DNA of 64,000 nucleotides, taken from assembly GCA_009704945.1 (NCBI GenBank), contig WLDG01000002.1:1-64000 (forward strand), read 5' to 3'. Made by a program: the position numbers and the translations under genes. This DNA is from Actinomycetota bacterium (GTDB taxonomy: Bacteria > Actinomycetota > Actinomycetes > Actinomycetales > Microbacteriaceae). Shown one piece after another: positions 17,602 to 25,632 of the stretch (the stretch's first letter is position 1; each line of letters opens with the position of its first letter). The notes under the pieces were generated by a model. It saw only the letters and a list, made by a program, of their open reading frames with translations, made no database searches and was not told the DNA's origin.

Positions 17602-18265
17602 TGCAATTTCCATTTTTCCAGATTTCTTCTCTGTCTTAGACATCTCACTGCTCGGTAAAGCCAGAGAAGCTGGACTCATCGAATTCAAGGCTCACGATTT
17701 GCGTTCCTACACTCACGATCGCCACAAAACTGTCGATGATTCACCTTATGGTGGTGGTGCTGGGATGGTAATGAAACCCGAACCATGGGGCGAGGCATTC
17801 GACCAATTGCTGACTGGAAACCCCACAGTCATTTTCACCACACCTGCCGGTAAAAAGTTCAATCAAGAAATAGCTCAGGAACTGTCTAAAAAACAACATC
17901 TAGTTTTTGCTTGCGGCCGTTATGAGGGAATTGACCAGCGAGTGGTTGATTACGCAAGGACCAAAGCCGAGGTTCTAGAGCTTTCAATTGGAGACTACGT
18001 TCTCAATGGCGGTGAGGTAGCAGCGATTGCGATGATTGAGGCTGTCTGTCGACTAATTCCAGGAGTAATCGGCAACAGTGACTCCCTGGCCGATGAGTCT
18101 CATAATGATGGTCTTTTGGAATACCCAAGCTTCACGAAGCCCCAATCTTGGAGAGGGTTAGAAGTTCCCGAGGTTTTACTCTCCGGACACCATGCCGAGA
18201 TTGCTGCCTGGCGTAAGCAGCAGTCGATGCTTAGAACCCAGCAAAACCGCCCAGATCTGCTTTAG
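17591..18265 (+). CDS. trmD: tRNA (guanine-N1)-methyltransferase TrmD
   Basis: Methylates G37 of tRNAs reading CUN, CCN and CGG, preventing frameshifting. 224 residues, with the N-terminal [13 protein letters not shown], the '[17 protein letters not shown]' region near residue 50 and the SPOUT-knot SAM-binding segment '[13 protein letters not shown]' near residue 133. It is slightly shorter than the E. coli enzyme (255), with a compact C-terminal domain. The ATG at 17591 lies inside the end of rimM, with GAGGAAAAGA as ribosome binding site. Confidence 0.96.
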   Translation: MRIDAISIFPDFFSVLDISLLGKAREAGLIEFKAHDLRSYTHDRHKTVDDSPYGGGAGMVMKPEPWGEAFDQLLTGNPTVIFTTPAGKKFNQEIAQELSKKQHLVFACGRYEGIDQRVVDYARTKAEVLELSIGDYVLNGGEVAAIAMIEAVCRLIPGVIGNSDSLADESHNDGLLEYPSFTKPQSWRGLEVPEVLLSGHHAEIAAWRKQQSMLRTQQNRPDLL

Positions 18266-18284
18266 GTTGCTTCCTAGCCCTCGC

Positions 18285-18295
18285 TGTGGCAGAAT
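18285..18295 (+). promoter_or_regulatory. Putative rplS promoter (TGTGGCAGAAT)
   Basis: Extended -10 type TGTGG-CAGAAT, sharing GGCAGAATTT with the rpsP promoter region. Transcription would start near 18302, at the beginning of the leader hairpin. Confidence 0.5.
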
Positions 18296-18301
18296 TTAGC
18301 G

Positions 18302-18342
18302 CTGTGCCCATGGTCTCTGCCGCAGGGGAGCAAAGAGCACAG
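18302..18342 (+). promoter_or_regulatory. rplS leader, possible structured RNA
   Basis: CTGTGC at 18302-18307 pairs with GCACAG at 18337-18342, enclosing a GC-rich interior. The 90-base leader before rplS could be an autoregulatory ribosomal-protein leader; L19 leaders exist in other phyla but I cannot assign this to a known family. Confidence 0.35.
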
Positions 18343-18391
18343 AATCCAAACTAGACCGTTTAGTCCTGCGTGCTAAAGGAAAGAGCTTGAA

Positions 18392-18748
18392 ATGCACATT
18401 CTTGATTCGCTAGATGCCAAGACCTTAAAAACCGATGTCCCAGAGTTTCGTGCTGGTTACAACGTAAAGGTTCACGTGAACATCGTTGAAGGTAACCGAA
18501 GCCGTGTTCAGGTCTTCCAGGGCATCGTTATTCGCCGCTCTGGTGCTGGCGTTCGTGAGACATTTACTGTCCGCAAGGTTTCTTTCCAGGTCGGAGTAGA
18601 GCGTACATTCCCTATCCACAGCCCATCAATCGACAAGATTGAAGTTGTTTCTAAGGGTGATGTCAAGCGTGCAAAGCTTTACTTCTTGCGCAATCTCGCT
18701 GGAAAAGCTGCCAAGATTCGCGAAAAGCGCGATAACACAGACGCTTAA
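18392..18748 (+). CDS. rplS: 50S ribosomal protein bL19
   Basis: A 118-residue bL19 at the 30S-50S interface, recognised by '[31 protein letters not shown]' features near residues 20-50 and '[19 protein letters not shown]' near 69-87. AAAGGAAAG precedes the ATG. It has its own promoter and leader, apart from trmD. lepB begins 14 bases after the stop with its own leaderless-type promoter. Confidence 0.97.
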   Translation: MHILDSLDAKTLKTDVPEFRAGYNVKVHVNIVEGNRSRVQVFQGIVIRRSGAGVRETFTVRKVSFQVGVERTFPIHSPSIDKIEVVSKGDVKRAKLYFLRNLAGKAAKIREKRDNTDA

Positions 18749-18750
18749 TT

Positions 18751-18756
18751 TAGACT
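18751..18756 (+). promoter_or_regulatory. Putative -10 element of a leaderless promoter (lepB)
   Basis: TAGACT, six bases, then ATG at 18763. No Shine-Dalgarno sequence separates them. Confidence 0.55.
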
Positions 18757-18762
18757 ATTGGA

Positions 18763-19506
18763 ATGACGGTCCACGGGGAGCGACCCCGCAATCAGTCCCT
18801 TTTCGCGTCTATGCGACGCTGTATGAATCGGGCTCGAAAAAACTGGTTCCTGTCATTCCTTATTGATTTTGTTGTAATAGTTGGCACCGCTTTAGTTCTT
18901 TCCGTTGCAATCAAGGCATTTTTAATTCGCAGCTTTTACATCCCTTCGGGATCCATGCTCGAGACGCTGCAGATCAATGACCGAATAATTGTGAATGTGA
19001 TGGCACCTGAACTTTTGCCAATAAATCGCGGAGACGTCGTGGTTTTTCGTGATCCGGGAGGTTGGCTTGGTGCAATTCCTGAAACTACCAAAGAACCACT
19101 TCAAGAGGTCACAGATTTTATACTTGGGACTTTTGGCATAACTGCTCCTGACTCTGCCGAACATTTGGTTAAGAGAGTTATTGGCTTACCAGGGGATACC
19201 GTGATTTGCTGCGACGTGGATGGCAAAATCACTATCAATGGGCAAGCAATCACTGAGCCGTACATTGGTGCCAATGCTCCATCGGAAATTGAATTTTCAG
19301 TAACGGTTCCAGCCGGACATTATTGGGTGCTGGGTGACAATAGACCAAACTCAACTGACTCTCGCTATCATCAGGATTTGCCGACTGGCGGTTTTGTGCC
19401 CATCTCAGCTGTCGTTGGCAACGCATTTGTAATCAGCTGGCCTTTTGATAATTGGACCTGGCTGTCGAACTATCCGGAAACCTTCAGTGTCATACCCAAC
19501 CCTTGA
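18763..19506 (+). CDS. lepB: Signal peptidase I
   Basis: Membrane protease that cleaves secretory signal peptides; 247 residues. One N-terminal membrane helix (about residues 28-48) is followed by the catalytic-serine motif IPSGSMLETL near residue 62, the catalytic-lysine region VKRVIGLPGD near residue 136 and the C-terminal GDNRPNSTDSRYH box near 192. The start at 18763 follows a TANNNT hexamer by six bases, indicating a leaderless mRNA. The rnhB start lies 20 bases before its stop. Confidence 0.96.
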   Translation: MTVHGERPRNQSLFASMRRCMNRARKNWFLSFLIDFVVIVGTALVLSVAIKAFLIRSFYIPSGSMLETLQINDRIIVNVMAPELLPINRGDVVVFRDPGGWLGAIPETTKEPLQEVTDFILGTFGITAPDSAEHLVKRVIGLPGDTVICCDVDGKITINGQAITEPYIGANAPSEIEFSVTVPAGHYWVLGDNRPNSTDSRYHQDLPTGGFVPISAVVGNAFVISWPFDNWTWLSNYPETFSVIPNP

Positions 19507-20107
19507 CTTCGAGATTGAACTGCTTGAGAAGTATCCTGCAATCATCGCTATCGACGAAGTCGGACGTGGCTCTCTAGCAGGGCCCGTGGCGGTCGGAGCG
19601 TTTGTTCTCACAAAACAGCAACTAGAAAACCAGCCAGAGGGTTTACAAGATTCCAAGCTCATCAAAGAGTCGCGACGCCAAGAAATGGCAGAACGAGCAA
19701 AAGCATGGGGCGAGAGTTTTGTCGGTTTTGTTGGCCCGGATGAAATTGACAGCAAAGGTATTCTGAAAGCTCTCCAGATAGCCGGAAATTCTTGCATTGA
19801 ACAGTTGGCAATTCCAGAAGCAGTTGTCTTATTGGATGGAAATCAGAATTGGCTAGGTCATAAAAATGTCATCACCAGAGTTAAAGCTGACCGGGATTGC
19901 GCGTCAGTATCCGCAGCATCCGTGATTGCGAAGTTCAGCAGAGACTCACTAATGATCGAGCTGCATCAGGAATATCCTCAATATGACCTGGCTTCCAACA
20001 AGGGCTACAGCTCAGCGAGCCACATCTCAGCGCTCAAAGAACATGGCCCAAGTGCCATTCACCGAAAGACCTGGCTCAGCAAAATATTGAGCGAAGAGCT
20101 TTTCTAA
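19487..20107 (+). CDS. rnhB: Ribonuclease HII
   Basis: Removes ribonucleotides from DNA; 206 residues from the chosen GTG. The motif IDEVGRGSLAGPV near residues 22-35 carries the first acidic catalytic residues, and 'KADRDCASVSAASVIAKFSRD' near 130-150 the others. The GTG at 19487, with GGAAA upstream, gives the normal N-terminal length; the longer in-frame start at 19445 would be mostly buried in lepB. The end overlaps the recG stop by four bases (CTAA). Confidence 0.94.
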   Translation: MSYPTLDFEIELLEKYPAIIAIDEVGRGSLAGPVAVGAFVLTKQQLENQPEGLQDSKLIKESRRQEMAERAKAWGESFVGFVGPDEIDSKGILKALQIAGNSCIEQLAIPEAVVLLDGNQNWLGHKNVITRVKADRDCASVSAASVIAKFSRDSLMIELHQEYPQYDLASNKGYSSASHISALKEHGPSAIHRKTWLSKILSEELF

Positions 20108-22197
20108 GCGCTTGCAAGTTCGCCGAGTAGCATCAACTTCATGCCATGCTTTAGGGACTCGGGTAACTCTTGGCTGAGAAGTTCCTTTGCTAACTCTCGG
20201 GCCTGTTCAATCAGTTCTCCATCACGAGTGACCTTGAGAAGTCTCAGCTGAGATTTAGTGCCTGCCTGATTCTCACCCAGTACATCACCCTCTCCGCGCA
20301 GCTCTAGATCTAACTCACTGAGTTCGAAACCATCGGTGCTGTTGGCTAGAGCGGTCAATCGCTGCGCCGCCAGGCTATCTTCCTCACTGGCAGAGAGTAA
20401 AAGGCAAATACCACTGTGTTGTCCTCTACCAATTCGACCCCTCAGCTGATGAAGTTGAGAAATTCCAAATCGATCAGCATCTAGGACAATCATGGCTGTG
20501 GCATTCGGGATGTTTACTCCGACCTCAATTACGGTGGTTGATACCAGCACGTCAATCTCACCCGCTGCGAAACTAGCCATCACAGCTTGTTTTTGTTCGT
20601 AGTCAAGTCGCCCGTGCATGAGACCAACTCTGAGTCCAGCCAAAGCAGGATTCTTCTTCAAAGAATCAAACACTTCCTCTGCTGCGGCAGGTGCAACTTC
20701 AGAGGCGCCGGTGGAACCTTCCTCATATTCTTTCCCGCTGATCCTTGGACAGACGACGAAGGCTTGTCTGCCCTTAGCCACTTCTTCAGCCACGCGCTGC
20801 CAGACCCTAGAAACTAATGCTGGGCTGGTTATCTTTACCACGTGGGTCTCAATAGGTTGACGACCTCTAGGCAACTCTCGCAAGGTGGAAATCTCCAAAT
20901 CACCAAAAGCAGTAATTGCAATAGTTCGGGGGATTGGAGTAGCAGTCATTGTGAGGACATGCGGGGCTGCCTTACCTTTTTGCTTAATCGCCTCACGTTG
21001 CATCACTCCGAATCGATGCTGTTCGTCGATTACTACTAGGGCCAGATCCGCAAACTGAATTCGCTCAGAAAACAGAGCATGTGTTCCAACGGCAAGCAGA
21101 CACTTTCCACTAGCTAGGTCTAGCTCAGTCTTCTTTCGGTCGAGAGCGCCAAGACTCCCGGTCAGAAGACGTAACCCCAATTGTCGAGTGAGATCTTCGC
21201 CAAGAGCTGTCCTGATTGATTCGAAGTGTTGTTCTGCCAAGACTTCAGTTGGTGCTAAAAGCACCGATTGGAGATTCTTTGCAGCCGCCAGCATGATCGC
21301 CCTTAGCGCAACAACTGTCTTTCCTGATCCGACCTCGCCTTGTAGCAACCTGTGCATGGGCTTACCACTGGCTAAATCTTGTTCAATTTCCTGGTTAACT
21401 CTTTGTTGGGAATCAGTGAATTCGAAGTCGAGATGTTTCTCAAATTCCATAGCCATGCCGGCATCATTCAGAATGGCCGCTCTCTCTTCAGCAAAAGAGT
21501 TTCTGCGTTCTATTAAAGAAAGTTGCAACAATAGTGCTTCATGGAATTTCAAACTAGCAATCGCTTGTTCGTAATCTGAGTCTTTTTGTGGTTGGTGAAT
21601 TCTGTGAATTGCCGCACTCAAGCCGATGAGATTCCTTTTGGAGAGAATTTCGTTGGGGATTACTTCCTTGATAACGGATTGCCCCAAAACTTGCCGAATA
21701 GATGTTTCAATTCTCCAGCTCGGCAGGGTTGAAGTTGCTGGGTAGACGGGGATAGGAAGCTCTGCCCAGGCCTTTGCTTCTTCGGGCGTTATCTCATCAA
21801 ACAGCTCGTAGTCCGGGTGGGCTAGCTGTAGCTTGCCTGAAAAAGATCCAACTTTTCCGCTAAAGAAGCCTCTGCGTCCTTTGGTGAGCTCCTCTTTTCG
21901 CCAGGCTTGCCCGAAAAATGCGAGGCTTAGAAGTGATGAGCCATCGGAGATGGTTGCCTCAAGAATGTGGCCGCCTCTACCTTTTATAAATCGGGCTGAC
22001 ACCGAGACAATCTCGCCAACGACTGTGGCAATTTCACCCACCGGTAGATCAGCAATCCTGGTTAGTTCACCTCGTTTGAGATATCTCCGGGGATAGTGCT
22101 GAAGCAGTTCGCCTGTGGTCGTGATGCCTAGTTGACGCGCAAAAGACTTGGCAGTCTTTTCGCCAAGCATTGAGAGCTTTTCGCCTTTTTCTAGCAC
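20104..22197 (-). CDS. recG: ATP-dependent DNA helicase RecG
   Basis: Branch-migrating helicase that remodels stalled forks and Holliday junctions; 697 residues. An OB-fold wedge domain comes first (residues about 40-150), then the helicase core with GEVGSGKT near residue 286, the DEQH box near 392, 'TMTATPIPRTIAI' near 420 and the C-terminal 'QLRGRIGRG' motif VI. The annotated GTG at 22197 lacks a clear ribosome binding site; an internal ATG at 22170 is a possible alternative. It converges with rnhB and is divergent from rsmD. Confidence 0.95.
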   Translation of the reverse strand: MLEKGEKLSMLGEKTAKSFARQLGITTTGELLQHYPRRYLKRGELTRIADLPVGEIATVVGEIVSVSARFIKGRGGHILEATISDGSSLLSLAFFGQAWRKEELTKGRRGFFSGKVGSFSGKLQLAHPDYELFDEITPEEAKAWAELPIPVYPATSTLPSWRIETSIRQVLGQSVIKEVIPNEILSKRNLIGLSAAIHRIHQPQKDSDYEQAIASLKFHEALLLQLSLIERRNSFAEERAAILNDAGMAMEFEKHLDFEFTDSQQRVNQEIEQDLASGKPMHRLLQGEVGSGKTVVALRAIMLAAAKNLQSVLLAPTEVLAEQHFESIRTALGEDLTRQLGLRLLTGSLGALDRKKTELDLASGKCLLAVGTHALFSERIQFADLALVVIDEQHRFGVMQREAIKQKGKAAPHVLTMTATPIPRTIAITAFGDLEISTLRELPRGRQPIETHVVKITSPALVSRVWQRVAEEVAKGRQAFVVCPRISGKEYEEGSTGASEVAPAAAEEVFDSLKKNPALAGLRVGLMHGRLDYEQKQAVMASFAAGEIDVLVSTTVIEVGVNIPNATAMIVLDADRFGISQLHQLRGRIGRGQHSGICLLLSASEEDSLAAQRLTALANSTDGFELSELDLELRGEGDVLGENQAGTKSQLRLLKVTRDGELIEQARELAKELLSQELPESLKHGMKLMLLGELASA

Positions 22198-22233
22198 CTA
22201 ACCATCTTGGAGGCAGGTGCTGACTGTTTTGAC

Positions 22234-22239
22234 TAGGCT
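22234..22239 (+). promoter_or_regulatory. Putative -10 element of a leaderless promoter (rsmD)
   Basis: TAGGCT, six bases (CACCTT), then ATG at 22246; no ribosome binding site is present. Confidence 0.55.
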
Positions 22240-22245
22240 CACCTT

Positions 22246-22818
22246 ATGAGCAGGATAATTGCTGGCCAAATTGGCTCATTGCGGCTTGCTAGCGCTTCCT
22301 CTAATACACGTCCGACAGCAGATCGTGTGAAGGAAAGCCTTTTCTCATCTTTAGAGTCACTCGATGCGTTGCAAGGTCGTCGAGTACTGGATCTGTTTGC
22401 TGGAACTGGTGCGCTGGGCCTAGAAGCTGTTTCCCGTGGCGCTGCCAGCTTGGTATCGGTTGAAAAAGCTAGGGGAGCACAAGTTGTTTGTAAGAAAAAC
22501 TTTGAGCTCGCACGTTCGGCACTGGAAAAGCAATCCATCAGGGCAGATTTGACCCTAAAGGGGCAAGAGGTGGAAAGCTACATTAGATCTGCACAACAAG
22601 AGTTTGATTTGGTTTTTGTAGATCCACCATATGAATTCTCAACTGAAAAATTGGTTGATATCTTGACTAACCTTGTTCCACTCTTGAGTACCGATGCTTT
22701 AGTTGTGGTTGAGCGATCGAGCAGAGATGAGGTATTCCAGGTTCCTGGCTTGGCTCTGCACAACAGCAAAAACTACGGCGATACTGCTGTCTTTTTCTTT
22801 AGAGTGAGCGCTCAGTAG
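22246..22818 (+). CDS. rsmD: 16S rRNA (guanine966-N2)-methyltransferase RsmD
   Basis: SAM-dependent methyltransferase of 190 residues. The N-terminal 'MSRIIAG..GSLRL' and 'TRPTADRVKESLFSSL' are family-specific; the SAM-binding loop DLFAGTGALGLEA lies near residues 48-60 and the catalytic VDPPYEF near residue 126. It probably has a leaderless mRNA. Its last 20 bases overlap the 3' end of gltA on the other strand. Confidence 0.95.
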   Translation: MSRIIAGQIGSLRLASASSNTRPTADRVKESLFSSLESLDALQGRRVLDLFAGTGALGLEAVSRGAASLVSVEKARGAQVVCKKNFELARSALEKQSIRADLTLKGQEVESYIRSAQQEFDLVFVDPPYEFSTEKLVDILTNLVPLLSTDALVVVERSSRDEVFQVPGLALHNSKNYGDTAVFFFRVSAQ

Positions 22819-24094
22819 CACCGGTGTAGACCTGTTGCGGTCTTCCGATTCTCGCTGTTGAGTCTTCCATCATTTCTCGCCAATGGGCTATCCATCCTGG
22901 CAGGCGGCCGATTGCAAACAGCGGGGTAAACATTTTGGCTGGGAAACCCATTGCCTTGTAAATAACTCCGGTGTAGAAATCTACATTTGGGTAAAGCTTG
23001 CGCTCAGCAAAATAGTCATCTGCAAGGGCTGCTGCTTCTAGTTCTTTGGCAATGTCTAATAGTGGATCTTTAACTCCCAGCTTAGCTAACACTTGATCAG
23101 CCGTTGCTTTCACGATTGTGGCTCGCGGGTCAAAGGATTTGTAGACTCGGTGACCGAAGCCCATGAGGCGAACTCCGTCTTCCTTGTTTTTCACTCGCTC
23201 CACGTATTTCTTAACTCCATCACCGGAGTCCTTGATTTCCTTCAGCATCTCAAGCACTGCCTCATTGGCACCTCCATGGAGCGGACCAAACAGAGCGTTA
23301 ACGCCGGCAGACACTGATGCAAAGAGATTTGCCTGTGAGGAGCCAACTAGTCGAACCGTAGAGGTTGAACAGTTCTGCTCGTGATCCGCGTGCAAAAGCA
23401 GCAGAGTGTCCAGTGCCTTGGTAACGATTGGATTCTGTGTGTAGGCCTCGGCATAGGTTCCAAAAGTCATTCGTAAGAAGTTCTCAACCATTCCAAGTGA
23501 ATTGTCTGGGTACATCAGGGCCTGGCCGAGCGATGTTTTGTGAGCGTAGGCAGCCACCACAGGCATTTTGGCCAATAGTCGAATAGTGGAAAGCTCAACC
23601 TGCTCTGGATCCTTGGGGTCTAGCGAGTCTGGATAAAAAGTAGAAAGGGCCGAAATTGATGCAGAAATTATCGCCATCGGGTGAGCAGAGGTCGGGAAAG
23701 CGCGGAAGAAATCTTTAAGGTCTTCGTGCAAAAGCGTGTGCCGGCGCATTTTGCCATCAAATTCCTCTAGCTCGGACTTGCTAGGTAGTTCGCCATAAAC
23801 AAGGAGATATGCAACATCGAGGAAAGACTTTTTGGCAGCTAGTTGCTCGATTGGGTATCCCCGATAACGGAGAATTCCTTTGTCACCATCTATATAGGTG
23901 ATTGCACTCTTGGTGGAGGCTGTGTTTACAAAGCCCTGGTCATAGGTTGCGAGGCCAGTTTTAGCCATAAGTCCAGATATGTCGATTCCACTGTGGCCGT
24001 CAGTGGCCTGCACAACAGGCAGCTCTGACTCGGTTTCGCCAACTCGGATTACGACCTTTGGACTCTCAGACAAACCTTCATCCCTTTCTCGCAA
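22799..24094 (-). CDS. gltA: Citrate synthase (type II)
   Basis: Condenses oxaloacetate and acetyl-CoA at the entry of the TCA cycle. 431 residues, standard for hexameric bacterial enzymes. The C-terminal half holds GPLHGGANEAVLEML, the catalytic-histidine region GFGHRVYKSFDPRA and a final 'RPQQVYTGATERSL'. The start is a TTG at 24094 preceded by TAGGCT and six bases, so probably leaderless; an out-of-frame ATG ten bases downstream is irrelevant. Its 3' end overlaps rsmD by 20 bases. Confidence 0.96.
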   Translation of the reverse strand: MRERDEGLSESPKVVIRVGETESELPVVQATDGHSGIDISGLMAKTGLATYDQGFVNTASTKSAITYIDGDKGILRYRGYPIEQLAAKKSFLDVAYLLVYGELPSKSELEEFDGKMRRHTLLHEDLKDFFRAFPTSAHPMAIISASISALSTFYPDSLDPKDPEQVELSTIRLLAKMPVVAAYAHKTSLGQALMYPDNSLGMVENFLRMTFGTYAEAYTQNPIVTKALDTLLLLHADHEQNCSTSTVRLVGSSQANLFASVSAGVNALFGPLHGGANEAVLEMLKEIKDSGDGVKKYVERVKNKEDGVRLMGFGHRVYKSFDPRATIVKATADQVLAKLGVKDPLLDIAKELEAAALADDYFAERKLYPNVDFYTGVIYKAMGFPAKMFTPLFAIGRLPGWIAHWREMMEDSTARIGRPQQVYTGATERSL

Positions 24095-24100
24095 GGCTCT

Positions 24101-24106
24101 AGCCTA
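24101..24106 (-). promoter_or_regulatory. Putative -10 element of a leaderless promoter (gltA)
   Basis: On the minus strand: TAGGCT, AGAGCC, then the TTG start codon at 24094. The opposite strand at 24108-24117 carries GGCAGAATTT, so promoters may face in both directions here. Confidence 0.55.
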
Positions 24107-24145
24107 GGGCAGAATTTCTCCCAGTCTAAATCCGTTTAGCCGATT

Positions 24146-24161
24146 GTGAACAGCTGTTTAC
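24146..24161 (+). promoter_or_regulatory. 16-bp imperfect palindrome, operator-like
   Basis: GTGAACAGCTGTTTAC matches its reverse complement at all but one symmetric pair. It includes GAAC-N4-GTTT, one base from the actinobacterial LexA-type core GAAC-N4-GTTC. It lies in the gltA/DUF2469 intergenic region, 29 bases upstream of the putative -10 at 24190. Confidence 0.4.
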
Positions 24162-24162
24162 G

Positions 24163-24189
24163 GGCCCTAGTAGCGCAAGCGCCAGGGCC
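24163..24189 (+). repeat. Inverted repeat next to the DUF2469 promoter
   Basis: GGCCCT (24163-24168) and AGGGCC (24184-24189) are inverted copies, with a GCGC-AA-GCGC centre. It ends directly at the TAGACT hexamer, where a -35 element would lie, so it might bind a regulator or fold in DNA; it is not placed as a terminator for either flanking gene. Confidence 0.35.
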
Positions 24190-24195
24190 TAGACT
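24190..24195 (+). promoter_or_regulatory. Putative -10 element of a leaderless promoter (DUF2469 gene)
   Basis: TAGACT lies seven bases before the second of two tandem ATG codons (24203) and four before the first (24200). Seven bases fits the spacing at other genes, favouring the second ATG. Confidence 0.5.
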
Positions 24196-24202
24196 GACAA
24201 TG

Positions 24203-24532
24203 ATGGACGAAAGTGAATTTGAAGACTACGACCGAGATGCCGAGGTCTCGCTTTATCGCGAATACCGCGATGTCGTCAAAATGTTTCGCTACGTCGTAGA
24301 AACAGAGAGACGTTTTTACCTCTGCAATGAAGTTGAGCTAAAGCGCATTGACACAGCCACCGACTTTTACTTTGAGATCAACATGCAGGATGTCTGGGTT
24401 TGGGACATCTATAGAACCGACCGCTTTGTGAAGCAGGTCAAGGTAATGACCTTCAAGGATGTCAACCTTGAGGAAATAGGTAAACGGGACATTGAAATCC
24501 CTGAGGAATTAGCAGTCGGCGATAAGCCGTAG
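24203..24532 (+). CDS. DUF2469 family protein
   Basis: A 109-residue acidic protein conserved across Actinobacteria, with 'SLYREYRDVVKMFRYVVETERRFYL' and 'VWVWDIYRTDRFVKQVKVMTFKDVN' regions that match the family (M. tuberculosis Rv2901c). Function unknown. There is no ribosome binding site; two adjacent ATGs occur and the promoter spacing favours the second. In relatives the neighbouring order is DUF2469, yraN, comM, dprA; here yraN and comM are missing and only 71 bases separate it from dprA. A perfect DnaA box follows the stop codon directly. Confidence 0.93.
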   Translation: MDESEFEDYDRDAEVSLYREYRDVVKMFRYVVETERRFYLCNEVELKRIDTATDFYFEINMQDVWVWDIYRTDRFVKQVKVMTFKDVNLEEIGKRDIEIPEELAVGDKP

Positions 24533-24541
24533 TTATCCACA
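24533..24541 (+). promoter_or_regulatory. Perfect DnaA box
   Basis: TTATCCACA is the exact consensus DnaA-binding nonamer, starting right after the DUF2469 stop and 71 bases before dprA. It is single, so it is a regulatory or titration site candidate and not an origin. Confidence 0.45.
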
Positions 24542-24586
24542 GATTACTTTCGTCAACAATTTTTTAGAGCCTCTTTTAGCAACATT

Positions 24587-24600
24587 CTCTCCGAGGAGAG
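24587..24600 (+). promoter_or_regulatory. Palindrome containing the dprA ribosome binding site
   Basis: CTCTCC-GA-GGAGAG is a perfect inverted repeat ending at the base before ATGATG. As RNA it can fold with a CGAG loop and hide AGGAG. AGGAG is five bases from the second ATG (24604) and only two from the first, so the second is the likely start. Confidence 0.5.
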
Positions 24601-24603
24601 ATG

Positions 24604-25623
24604 ATGCAAACCACATTCGAACAAGAACAGCTAATTCTTTGGTCTCTTTTACACGAACCTGGTGACTCAGTAGCGAGAGCTGTTTTTGATGCCAGAGGCA
24701 TAGCTGCCATTCAAGATTTTAAGACTGGCATGGCTGAAAAGCTCTGGCCTCAGCTTGTTCCATCAGAGCAAATCGAAAATATTCCAGACCTCATTGAACG
24801 AATTGGCCTAAGGCTTCCTGTAAGTCACGAGATAGAAGTGATCGAGAGAGCAATCCGTTGGAATGCGCGACCTGTGTTTGAAGCAGAAGCGCCCAAGTTT
24901 TTTGCAAGGCTCAAGGATCTCTCCCCGCATCATCCCTACTTGCTATGGGTAGCGGGGAACATTGATTTTTTAGAACAAGATTGTGTTGCAGTAGTTGGAA
25001 CTAGAAATCCCTCCGATACGGGGCTAGAAAACACCAGAAAGCTGGTCCGCAAAATCCAACTGCCCGTTGTTTCAGGCGGCGCAAAAGGAATTGATGCTGA
25101 AGCTCACAAAACTGCATTGGAGCTTGGGCTTCCCACCGCAGCTTTTATGGCCGGCGGTTTAGATAGAGCATATCCGCAGACGAATTGGGATTTGTTTCAC
25201 CAGATTGTGCAGGCTGGGGGAGCGATGATTAGCGAAATGGCCTGCACGGTGGCACCTACTCGCTTTAGATTTCTGCAACGCAATCGTCTAATCGCTGCGA
25301 GTGCCACCAGCACATTTGTTGTCGAAGCAGGCTTTCGATCTGGCTCGAAAAACACGGCAGGACATGCCAGAACCCTGGGAAGAAACATATATGCACTAGC
25401 TGGCCCTAAGGATTTTGCGCCTGCCGCTGGCTGCAATCAACTGATTAATTCTGGATTTGCTGACCCGGTTTACCTCACGGGCTCCATTCCATCCAATCTA
25501 AACCTCCACAGAAAGCGAGTTGAGGATGCGCTACTGAACGGTGCAAAGAACAGTATTGATGTTGCTCGGGAATCTGGCTTGAGCATCAAACAAGTACAGC
25601 GTTTTATGCCCGGCAAGGCCTAA
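24604..25623 (+). CDS. dprA: DNA-processing protein DprA (Smf)
   Basis: Rossmann-like single-stranded-DNA binding protein that loads RecA during transformation or recombination; 339 residues. The core includes 'VAVVGTRNPSDTGL' near residue 131, 'PVVSGGAKGIDAEAHKTAL' near 157 and 'RFRFLQRNRLIAASATSTFVVEAG' near 220. The N-terminus is a degenerate helical region and the C-terminus a short winged-helix-like segment. No competence genes are adjacent, and the usual neighbour comM is missing. The ribosome binding site lies in a palindrome. Confidence 0.93.
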   Translation: MQTTFEQEQLILWSLLHEPGDSVARAVFDARGIAAIQDFKTGMAEKLWPQLVPSEQIENIPDLIERIGLRLPVSHEIEVIERAIRWNARPVFEAEAPKFFARLKDLSPHHPYLLWVAGNIDFLEQDCVAVVGTRNPSDTGLENTRKLVRKIQLPVVSGGAKGIDAEAHKTALELGLPTAAFMAGGLDRAYPQTNWDLFHQIVQAGGAMISEMACTVAPTRFRFLQRNRLIAASATSTFVVEAGFRSGSKNTAGHARTLGRNIYALAGPKDFAPAAGCNQLINSGFADPVYLTGSIPSNLNLHRKRVEDALLNGAKNSIDVARESGLSIKQVQRFMPGKA

Positions 25624-25626
25624 TCT
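25621..25626 (+). promoter_or_regulatory. Putative -10 element of a leaderless promoter (xerC)
   Basis: TAATCT overlaps the dprA stop codon and is six bases before the GTG start at 25633. Confidence 0.4.
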
Positions 25627-25632
25627 GGATGA

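Noticed and set aside
24533-24541. Replication origin
   Set aside because: Only one perfect DnaA box was seen; there is no cluster of boxes, AT-rich unwinding region, dnaA or dnaN.
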